A DNA stretch of 64,000 nt, from positions 65,023,470-65,087,469 of the forward strand of contig OX465284.1 in the NCBI GenBank assembly GCA_949987705.1. Direction: 5' to 3'. The notes under the pieces were generated by a model. That model was not told where the DNA came from. It made no database searches and worked only from the letters and a program-made list of their open reading frames with translations. A program made the translations under genes and the position numbers. The stretch comes from Thereva unica (taxonomy: Eukaryota > Arthropoda > Insecta > Diptera > Therevidae). Shown here piece after piece: positions 36,101-48,100 of this stretch. The stretch's first letter is position 1, and every line of letters begins with the position of its first letter.

Positions 36101-39100
36101 CTCGTCAATAGGAGCTTTATATGGCAAGCACTACGGCGACGTGGATTGCCTGATAAAATAATAGAATTGATAAAAGCCCTATATACCAATTCCAAATGCA
36201 GAGTTCTCCATAATGGAAAATTATCCGACAGCTTTGAGGTGAGCTCAGGAGTACGACAAGGATGCCTACTATTTCTTATAGTAATAAATGACATCCTTGT
36301 TGGCGCTCTAGATAATAGGACAGGCGGCATATAATGGGGTTTGGTAGATCGCCTTAAGGATCTCGACTACGCCGATGATATCTGTTCGCTGGCCCACAGA
36401 CACCAGGACCTCAAAAACATGTTAAACAATTTGGCAACAGAAAGTAGTCCAGCAGGCTTAAGGCTAAATCCAACTAAAACTAAAGAAATGCGGATAAATG
36501 CAAACACCATTGAACGGACAGCGCTGAATAACCGTGACGTGGAACTGGTAAATAAATTCTGCTACCTCGGTAGCATTATTACCGAAAATGGTGGGGCAGA
36601 AGAAGACGTCAGTTCCAGAATAAATAAAGCACGAGGCGCATATACATGCCTGTCCAGCATATGGAAATCAACGGAGATCTCAACTAACACCAAATTGCGG
36701 CTGTTCAACTCCAACGTTAAGGCAGTTCTTTTGTACGGTTGCGAAACATGGAAAGTCACCCAATCCATCACAGGGCGCCTACAAGTCTTCATCAACAGAT
36801 GCCTTCGTCGTATCCTAAAAATCCGCTGGCAAGATGGAATTTCAAACGAAGAACTATCGTGCCGGCCAAGAAAGGATAGACGACCAAATCAGGCGAAGGA
36901 AATGGAATTGGGTTGGCCACACCTTGCGACGCGAAAACGAAAATCTAGCCAAACAGGCCCTTGACTGGAATCCGCAAGGCTCCCATCGAGTAGGAAGACC
37001 TAGAACAAGTTGGAGGAGAACCCTACTAGAAGAAGCCGCAACAACTGGGAGATCCTGGTCGGAGCTAAGAGCTGTCGCGCAAAACAGAGTCCGCTGGAGG
37101 GCAACTGTTTCCGCCCTATGTCCCATGAGGGATTAAAGGAGTTTAGATAGATAGATAGAATAAAAAAACAGCAGAAATAGGAAATAACTAAGCAACAATT
37201 CCCGCAGTCAGCAAGTTCGCACCCTTACAATATCCATAAGTTTAAATGCAAAGTTCATAACTGTCATTTCAGTTTATTGTACATCATCCTACGCAACTCC
37301 GTGGCGGACATTGCAACCCTTTTATCTAGTTGTATTGGGGGGGGGCGTCTAATCTAAATTCCACCTATCACCATCGGTGTTCTCCAGAGCGAATGTTAGC
37401 ACCAGCTCTCTTTATAAATTGTATAAAAGGCCTCCTCTCCAACTTGCTTCTTACATAGCTTCTTTCATGAACGTATTCTGCATAACTTTTATGCCGTGGA
37501 TAATGATTTCTATCCATGACAGCCCACGTCCAATTCAAATCATGGGATTTCAAACTCATTAGTGATTGGGGCCACAAGAATCGTATTGAATATGATGTAC
37601 TGGCTAGTCCCTAACAAAACTGTACTACTGTTTCCCACCTTTTAATTTGCAGTCTGGATCTTACTGCAAATCGATCTGAACATCCTAGAAGTAACATTAA
37701 CCGAGGATTTGCGATGAAATGGCTGCATATTCCAAATCGTCAAACAAGAATCCCAATGGCTAGATTTCTTAAGACCACGCAGAAAAACGCGAGTACTTAC
37801 TCTGTGAAGTAGATTTGGAAGTACTTCTTTATTTAGTGTTTTCTCTTTGAATAGAGAAGATAAGGAACCAAACTTAGATTACATGTATGTATACGGATTC
37901 GAGGGAAGCCCTTGGACTCAAGAAATTTTGTAAAGCCATTGGTGCTTTTTCTCCTTTAGATGCAGTTAATTTTGGAGCAGCCAGATATCGGCTTTGACTC
38001 TCTTCGAGAATACTCGAAATCAATATCTCGAGAAAATATGTTTTGATTAAAGTGGCCTGCAAATATAATTGTTAATGGGAGCAGCCAGAGATTCGGCTTT
38101 CACTCCACTCGAGTATACTCGGAAGCAATATCTCAAGATGTTATTTTATTAAGAAAAGCGGCTAGATTCTGTATATCGACTGTGTCTTTATTGTAACTTG
38201 CTTAGCCTATTTATACAGCGCTGGGTACCAATACAATTATAATAATTGTTAATTCTTAATACTAAATTCTATTGTACCTAATAATAAATACTAACTCAGC
38301 GAATATTTATAAATTCCTAAATTATTCCCTGATTAGCGAAATTATTTGTCGCAAGTTGTTTGCCCATGCGCCCCACCAAGGCCGCAATCTAACACCCCTG
38401 CACATCCTGCATACACAAGAATGTCACCTTAAGTTTAGAATAAGTAAATTAAGGTTTATCACAATTCGTTCTCTATTCTCCCTCTCTCTGGGTGTCAAGC
38501 AACGCTTGTCTTTGACAGTTCTGTTCCTGCTTGGAAATTTTTGGGAATTTCTTCGTAAAAATTAAAATTGTGAATTAAAGTTAAAGTTTTTTTTTTACAA
38601 AATGACAATCCTATGCGTGATAAAGGCTGTGGTGTCTCGTTGCATATTGTTTTTTTTTTGGAAGTGCGAGTGCATTTACTGCCAATAAAATAAATTAAAA
38701 TGCAGTTTTTCTCCACAATTTAAAATGTAAACAAAACAAACTTGGCCGAAACAACAAAATACATTGTCTAACTTGAACAGACAACAGAGGCGTAGTGAAA
38801 TTTGTTCAGATGTGCGATGCGGTTGCTCCAAACATTTGGCCAAGTGATGTGTTCTTATCGGGATGGTTGCTGAGAAACGCAATCCCTCAAGCTGCTGATA
38901 GAATTTCGCTCAAACGCGGTGCGGACATTGACAGATAGAGTAAAGTGTGTGTATTGCAATGCGAACTAACGAGATGTGGCTTGAGCACTACGCACACACC
39001 GCGTAAGTTGCTTTACTTTCTACTTCTGGCGCGTTGCCGCCAAAGTCTAGTAAAGTCTTTCATCTTCATACAAAAATTTCCGACCGTTGATTGTGTGCGT

Positions 39101-42100
39101 GCATATATGAACATCACTGCTGAGCAAAACTCAACGCATACTTCGTGAACTCGGCGAGACAAAGCCAGATTCTCTCTTTACGATAAAGTATGAAGAACAG
39201 AAAAGGAAAGAAAATTAAATCAGTTTTTTTATTTCATACATCAAAACAAACGAGCAAATATGCACCAATACATCCCCATATAAACTCATAAAATTTTCCG
39301 ACTTATGGTTGTATTCCAGCGCGTATAAAAATGTTGCATTCTCTCTCTGATAGCCTGACATCGTCATTTGAAAAACTTGTGCATGCAGCTGTTCGCCTTT
39401 CACTCATTAACCATATGAAGATGAAAGACTTGTTAATTTCTAGACTTTGGTTGCCGCGCGGTCCAGTGTAAAAAAGTTGTTTGTGTGTGTGTGTTTTGAG
39501 TCGTGTTTTGGTGTTGGTGGGCATTTTGTTTATGTTTCGAATCGTGTGCTGGTGAAGGGGATAAGAAATTTGTTGAATTTCATAATTATTTCGAAATTGT
39601 GGTGATGGAATTAATACCTAGAACAAATACAAGTCCTGTAGGATAGAAAATTAATACGCAAATCATACAGCTTTTTCAATTTATTTCGTATCACGTCCAC
39701 TTGTCACTTTGATTTTTAGGTTGTGTCAAAGTCGGTACGCGACACCAGCACGGCGACTTTGTGTCAGTGAAAAATCCGCGCACACCGCGAAGCCAATGTC
39801 CGCACCGCGTTTGAGCGAAATTCTATCACCAGCTTTAGGGTTTTTGAGCAAATGTGACACCGCCTGCTGTGCATAAGTATTACCGAAATGCTTCCCCGAT
39901 TGTAATTCACAGGCCTGCAAATCGGGTCATTTTTTTTCTTTTCAATTTAATAGTCGTATCCTAAGTATTTTTTCGCGCTGAATCCGAATCCGTTCCCCAA
40001 ATTGTCCTATCACGTCAGGATTTTGAGCAATCCTAACCTAAAAGTGCCAAAAGGCGTGTTTTTTGCACTTTTGCGCGTTAAATATCTCAAAACTATGGAA
40101 TGATAGGGCAAATCTGACAACGGGATCGTTTTCAGCATGCCAAAATCTACAGAAAACCATGTCGAAAGCGTGAAATTTGAAAAAACTTTTTTTGTAATAC
40201 TGAAAAGAAAAACTTCGGTGCAACGATGATATCATGTGTTAATAAAAATCGTCGATTTCGCGCCAAGAAGTTTTTCCTTCTCTTCTCTATTCAAAATGTT
40301 ATCTTAAATACCAAAGAAGTACTTCTGTAATGACTTATTCCCTTTTTTCTTTGATCAGTGGCGCTTCGAGCGGGACGTCCCTGCAACTTCCTGCTGTCTG
40401 TGCCGCTGGCTTTCGAACTGCATTCACGATTCCTTTCCATTCTCTACTTCTGATAATCGTTGATTCTTAAGGTCGCCCTCGATATTCTTTAGCCAGGTTT
40501 TCTTCGGTGCCGATTGATGAATTCTACAGTCTGCCTTTTTCTCCAGAGAATTTTACGGGGCAAGCGGTTATCATCCATTATGTCCAAATCACCGTAGTCG
40601 ACGTTTTTGTATTTCTTCTTCGATCAGTGTCTATTGATCGCATCTTTGTCCAACTGTCTCGTTTCGAAGGCGATCGCGGAGTGAGACACCGAGAATCTGC
40701 CTCAAGCATCGCATTTGAATGACCTCGAGCTTCTTGGCGTCCAGTTCGAGCAATATCCACGTTTCCGATCCATAAAGAAGAATCGTAAGCATCAACGTTC
40801 GTTCGGTACAGGCGAACTTTCGTTTTGATGGAAATAATTGTTGGTTTCCATATGCACCACTTGAGTGAGACGAATGTTGCTGTCTGGCCACTTTCTTTTC
40901 CTCAATCAATGATCCTAAATATTTGAACATCGGAACCTGTTCGATTTGGGTTCCATTGAGGTGACCACTGGCCCTGGATCCGTCCGCTGTGAGCACTTTG
41001 GTCTTTTTCGCATTGATTTTTAACACGTATGACTGGACAATGCGATAAATGTCGTATAATATGTCCGTGTCGGCGAAAATGGCGCTAATGGCTAATTAGA
41101 TATGCAGAGAAGAATGGGTTTGGTGACCGTGCATTTGATTTGGCGCAAAAAGTGTGTTCGTTTTAATTAGTGTAATTAGTATTAGTTCTAATTAGTATTG
41201 TTAAAAAGCGGATTTTTTCAACTTTAATGTGTATTTGAATTAATTTTTATTTTGTTTGTATTTTATTAAAATTGAAAAAAAAAAAAAAAAATTATAAATC
41301 GCTTAATTTTGTCACCAACCTCTTCCCAACAAAATGAAGAAAGAACGGCGGTCAGAAAGCCAGAAGGCACTAAGAAACACAGACAGCGGCCGTTTAGGCG
41401 ACTGTGCCCCTAGAAGGTATCGGAGCTAGTGCTGCCAATTTTCTGGTGGATCCAGAATGGTCCCGGACAACTTTCACGCAGGGAAAGTAACGAAGGAGCA
41501 CTTTGTGACTACATCCTTACTAAGGTGGAAGAAGGCGATTCCTCGCCTCAGGTTTTGGGTGTAAAGGTAGCGGGGTGATTCATTAAGATCACCAGTCCAA
41601 CTAACCCACCAGCCACTTCCTTACGAATGCTATCGCTAGCCTGCAAGTTTGGGAGGGGCGATAACATCTCAGTAGAGCGTGATTGAAGTTACGTTGATGA
41701 CAACTGTTAATTTTTTTGTTGTTTTGTGGGGTTTCAAGAAAAAAAAAGAGTATGGAAAATGTGATGGGAAGCTTTTTTTGCAGGGATCGTAACTGTTATA
41801 ACTTATATCGGAAAAATCAGAAAATAATCATTATTTTGAAACTTATATGATATAAAACAACAGTAACAGTTAAATTTTACCAAAAATATTTAAAGTTATT
41901 TTTAACTATTATCTTTGACTAGTATTGTTTTAAATCTTTTAAAATTGTTATTAATGATTTTTTTCTGTTTTTGTTCGAAATAATAATTAAAATTGACTTT
42001 TATTTTTAAAATCAAAAATAACTGTTAAAAAAGACTTTTATTTTTTTCGGTCTTGCATAAAAGTCTTTCTAAGATTTTTATTTTTCCAGTTTTTTCTATA

Positions 42101-45100
42101 AAAGTCTTTGAAGACTTTTATTTTTAAAATATAAAAATAAAAGTCTTTTGCTGAAAACAGATAAATAGTCCATTCAAACCGTTAAGAAAATCGAACCCTA
42201 AAGGTTTTTGGGGTCGCTGATCACGAAAATCGGGGTCCTGCGGTCCTAAAACATGGGCGTCACCCTTAAAAATGCAAAAAACACCCCTTTTTAGGGGTTT
42301 TTCGCGATTATTTCGATAATAATGAAAACTAATGCAATGAAATACACTTTTTTTAATATTTATTTGCGAAGGTGGTTGATTTGTACTAAATCAACGCGAA
42401 CTTTATGATAAGAAGTGATCCTAAAGGGTTGAAACCACCCCTAAATCGGCTACAAATAGAAAAAATTGTAAAAAAATTTTTCTTCAAGTATATGCTTCAA
42501 ATACGATTGTGGGCGTACTGTCAGGCAAAACTAAATTATTTTCAACCCTTAAGGGGTTAAAACTACCCCCACAATTATAAAAATCAACTTTATATAAAAA
42601 AAATTAGAAAATTTTTTTGTTTTTTGCTTTTTGCTTGAAATTTGGTTCAAAAGGTATTATCAGCCATAAATTTGTTATTTTAAACCCTTAAGGGGGTGAA
42701 ACTACCCCTGCATTAAAATTGTAATTGAAAAAAATTGACATTTATTGTTTTGCATTAAAATTTTATTTTCCATTTTTATTCATTGAAACATTTGGAAAAT
42801 TTCACTTTAAACCCTTTTTTAAAGGGGTTAAACCACCCCTAAACCGAAGCAAAATAAAAAATACATGGAGAAATATTTCTTTTCGTGGAATTTTTAAATA
42901 AAGTCGAAATGCAGGATAAAAACGACAATCACACAATAATTGGAAATATGTACCCTAATGTATTTGAGTTACTTCTGAATAATGGGGTGTTCCGTTTTTT
43001 TACAATGACATTTAGGCAGGTCAGTCTTTAGCTGAAAACAAATAAAATAGCTATCGTAGTTCGAAAATTACACTATAAAAACAATTGTGATATTGTGCTT
43101 AAAGCCTAGCACGTTGATCAGGCTATAGAAATTCTAACTAAAACTATGTAAAAAATGATTTATTAGGTGGATAAATTGGTGCGGCTCATTTTATATTTTT
43201 GAATTTTTTGGCTCCCTGTATAATTTCTAATTAAATTAGTAGTTTGGTAACCCCATTTCACTCCGTTAGGGGATGAATTTCGAAAAATCGATTCTTAGTG
43301 AATGTCCACGTCATTATAGAGATGCACTGTCAAAATTAAAGCCCTTCAGCTCCAGCGGTTTGGGTTACCCCATTTAACCCCCTTAGGGGATTAATTTCAA
43401 AAAATCGCTTCTTAGTGGATGTCCACGCCATTATAGGGATGCACTGTCAAAATTTCAGCCCTATAGCTCCAGCGGTTTGGGTAAACCCCATTTCACCCCC
43501 TTAGGGGATGAATTTCGAAAAATCGCTTTATAGTGGATGTCCACGCCATTATAGGGATGCACTGTCAAAATTTCAGCCCTATAGCTCCAGCGGTTTGGGT
43601 AAACCCTATTTCACCCCCTTAGGGGATGAATTTCGAAAAATCGCTTTATAGTGAATGTCCACGTCATTATAGAGATGCACTGTCAAAATTAAAGCCCTTC
43701 AGCTCCAGCGGTTTGGGTTACCCCATTTAACCCCCTTAGGGGATTAATTTCAAAAAATCGCTTCTTAGTGGATGTCCACGTCATTAAAGGGATGCACTGT
43801 CAAAATTTCAGCCCTATAGCTCCAGCGGTTTGGGTAAACCCCATTTCACCCTTTTAGGGGATGAATTTCGAAAAATCGCTTCTTAGTGGATGTCCACGTC
43901 ATTAAAGGGATGCACTGTCAAAATTTCAGCCCTATAGCTCCAGCGGTTTGGGTAAACCCCATTTCACCCCTTTAGGGGATGAATTTCGAAAAATCGCTTC
44001 TTAGTGGATGTCCACGTCATTAAAGGGATGCACTGTCAAAATTTCAGCCCTATAGCTCCAGCGGTTTGGGTAAACCCTATTTCACCCCCTTAGGGGATGA
44101 ATTTCGAAAAATCGCTTTATAGTGAATGTCCACGTCATTATAGAGATGCACTGTCAAAATTAAAGCCCTTCAGCTCCAGCGGTTTGGGTTACCTCATTTA
44201 ACCCCCTTAGGGGATTAATTTAAAAAAATCGCTTCTTAGTGGATGTCCACGTCATTAAAGGGATGCACTGTCAAAATTTCAGCCCTATAGCTCCAGCGGT
44301 TTGGGTAAACCCCATTTCACCCTTTTAGGGGATGAATTTCGAAAAATCGCTTCTTAGTGGATGTCCACGTCATTAAAGGGATGCACTGTCAAAATTTCAG
44401 CCCTATAGCTCCAGCGGTTTGGGTAAACCCTATTTCACCCCCTTAGGGGATGGATTTCGAAAAATCGCTTTATAGTGGATGTCCACGCCATTATAGGGAT
44501 GCACTGTCAAAATTTCAGCCCTATAGCTCCAGCGGTTTGGGTAAACCCCATTTCACCCCCTTAGGGGATGAATTTCGAAAAATCGCTTTATAGTGGATGT
44601 CCACGCCATTATAGGGATGCACTGTCAAAATTTCAGCCCTATAGCTCCAGCGGTTTGGGTAAACCCCATTTCACCCCCTTAGGGGATGAATTTCGAAAAA
44701 TCGCTTTATAGTGGATGTCCACGCCATTATAGGGATGCACTGTCAAAATTTCATCCTTATAGCTCCAGCGGTTTTGAGTTGACCCTATTTCACCCCCTTG
44801 AGTTGATCGTGTGGACCGAAAGGGTCGAACCCACATCCCAACTAGTTGCTATTTGTAGCCGATTTAGGGGTGGTTTCAACCCTTTAGGATCACCCCTTAT
44901 CATAAAGTTCGCGTTGATTTAGTACAAATCAACCACCTTCGCAAATAAATATATTAAAAAAAGTGTATTGTACTATCGAAATAATCGCGAAAAACCCCTA
45001 AAAAGGGGTGTTTTTTGCATTTTTAAGGGTGACGCCCATGTTTTAGGACCGCAGGACCCCGATTTTCGTGATCAGCGACCCCAAAAACCTTTAGGGTTCG

Positions 45101-48100
45101 ATTTTCTTAACGGTTTGAATGGACTATTTATCTGTTTTCAGCAAAAGTCTTCAAAGACTTTTATAGAAAAAACTGGAAAAATAAAAATCTTAGAAAGACT
45201 TTTATGCAAGACAGTCTTTTTTAACAGTTATTTTTGATTTTAAAAATAAAAGTCTTCCCATAAGAGTTTTGGAAGACTTTAAAAATAAAAAACAAAAATA
45301 AGAGTTTTTAATGACCTAAAACTTTTTTAGTTAAATATAACTGTTATTGTTTATTTAAAAAATTTAAATTAATTTTAACTATTAAACTTGACTTTTATAA
45401 TAAAAGTCTACAATTTAAAAGTAACCCCACCACCGCGTAGAACTCGCTACTCTGAGTATCCAGTATAAATTTTATGCAGATCAGACAACATTTACTATTT
45501 GATTTTTTAAGTCAAAAATACAAATATAACAGTTATTTACGATCCCTGTTTTTTTGTGATACAATGAAGCTTAGGAGTCACCCTTTATACTACTAGTCCG
45601 TCATGTCGTTCAAGTTATGGTACAATATATTAGTAGGGCCCTATTCTGATTCTCACTTTCACGGCGAGTGACTACCCAAGACACAATTTTACATTACACT
45701 TTTTATTTGAAAATGTGTCTTGGATTGTCACTCGCCGTGAAAGTGAGAATCAGAATAGGGCCACTGAAGGATAGAATAGAAAGAATATTACAAATGAAAA
45801 TAAACTCAATTATTTTTAATAAGCTTTAAGTCAATGCATAATATTTTTACATCGTTTGAAAACTTTCCGTGATTTTAGCTTTAACCAAAGCTTGATATTT
45901 ACGCACTTATGCTGACGTGCGTTCCTTACAAGCTTTATAGTTGGCCCTTAACGGCCTCTCTGCAGGACACTATAGTAAAAGGATGTCCACAGGTGAATTT
46001 ATCTTATTGATGTGTGAATACCAACTTGATAAGCTCCAAAGGCAATAAAAAGAGGGATGCTTGGTCTCTGACGTTGCATTCAACCGGAACCGATTTGGGG
46101 AACCCACCAGCTTGTGAAAGAAGCCCATTGCCGATGGTACTTCGATGAAAGGTACGGAAGCTATACGTCCGCGCTTGGACTAGCCAATTCTAAAGCAATC
46201 CTTCCTATGCCCACTTATAATGTAATCAAGGAATTGTTTGGGTGCACTAGAAAATATCCCGATATTTGGTTTGATTACCCGACACTGTGCGCTGAATTAT
46301 CACTTATAGAAGATATGAAGAGCGGAGGACTCACCTATAGTCTTCGTCTTCAGGAGGATGAATCTGGGCCGGTTCTTGTATGTCGAAAACGAAAATTTTT
46401 TTCGTCTCGGGTTCGGGTAGGTCGAAAAATTGAAAATTTTCGTCTGCAGTCGACGAAAGGCACTCGAAAGGTCTTAGATTATCGAGTTTTGCATTAGGAC
46501 ACGAACAATTTTCTTTCGACTTACGCGAACGCTAAAATTTTCGTCGCCAAAATTTTTAACTTCAATTTTTTTTCGTTCGACTATTGTCGTTGCCATACAC
46601 GAACCCGCCCCTGCTCTTCATGTTCTTTGTGAGTGTCCTGAGATGAGAGTTGTTCAATGAGAGCTTGCTCGAACATTCAAGTCTAAGCGTCATGCCATTA
46701 AGGTCAAAATAGAATTGCGAATGCGACGACAAAGTCGGTTGTTTAGCTCAAAGGTAAAACAAACTGTGTATAACAAAATTACAACTGCAGCGGCTTTGCG
46801 CCAAAATTCTAAAATTGCAGTCGGCGACTTTTTGTAAGTAATATTAAAAAGTTAATTATGAACCAAAAATTATATTGCCAAAAGTATCAACAGAAAAACT
46901 TAGCTGAACTGAATATGTGGGAATGGAATAGCATGTGTTGCGACTCTTGAGATTAATTTCTGAATTGCGTCTACTTAAATTAAATTCCCTCAACCACCAC
47001 CTGCGCTTCCGCATTTTTAAATATTGTGTGCATGTGTTATATGACTTATATGTATAAATAATCTTATAGCTTTTTTTAAATTTGACATAAATCGTAGTCG
47101 TGGTCCGACGTCGTAGTCGCTATTCTGTTTTGACCTTAGCTCGACCTACAAATATATAGTGTTCTACAATAGGACAAGCGAGTGACCGCGACCCAAAAGA
47201 AGAAATAAAGAAAAGGTCTATGTATAAAACCTCTTCCTCAAAATTAAAATTGTACTAGTTTTTAACGGGGTCTTGATCTCCTCAATTAATTGTCCAAATA
47301 CTTAAAAAACCTTTTTAGAAGCTATAAAAGGATCTCTATTTCACACACTCAGTGTTTAATCGGTGGAAATAACTAGGAGCAAAGACTAGAAAGTCGCCGA
47401 AAAATTGCACGAAATGAAACTTAAAGCCATTTCTGGCTTTTTTTGGTCATTTCAGAGGTGATTTCCCGTTAAAGAAAAGACGTCAAGCACATTACTTATG
47501 TGGGAGGAAAACCATGCTGTATGTCCATTTATTAAAATTCGAGACAAACTACATAAAATAATTTTTATTTTTATATTGTAATAATTCGATACAATACCTA
47601 TTAGCGATGGTTTGGAATATTGTCATAACCTTAAAAAGATAAGCAATGGCAAATTACTTTTATGTTATGTACTTTGTAAATAATAATAAAATTGTATTTT
47701 AAACACAATTTAAATTTGTCTAATGCCATGCTACTATATTTAAAACGTTATATAGTACAGTATTATCTCAAAAATATGTTCAAGACGGTAATATGTTGAT
47801 CGACGACCTAGAAACTTTCTGGCAGAGCAAAGGGTTATTAACCGAATTTTTGTCTTGTATCCAACGAAATTAATTTTGGTAAATAAATTGAAACAACAGT
47901 TAAATATTTTAGACTAACACAATACTATATAAATTAATTGATGCGTAAAAGTCAAACCTTTGAGAGCATATCCAGTGTACCGAAGAATACCCGCTAAAAG
48001 TGTTATAATTAGAGCTACGATCGTCCCACATTGTTGAATATACTTCGTTACAAGCTGAAAAAATCAGAAATTCATAATTACTCTTATCGTATTAACCAAC

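Noticed and set aside
43290..44815. Regular repeat with conserved words, at first glance CRISPR-like
   Set aside because: The full 117-118-bp unit is repeated without unique spacers, lies inside a transposon with inverted ends, and the genome is eukaryotic.
44639..45237. Open frames across the satellite and right arm of the hAT-like element
   Set aside because: Low-information frames from repeat DNA; the same frames fail in neighbouring units.
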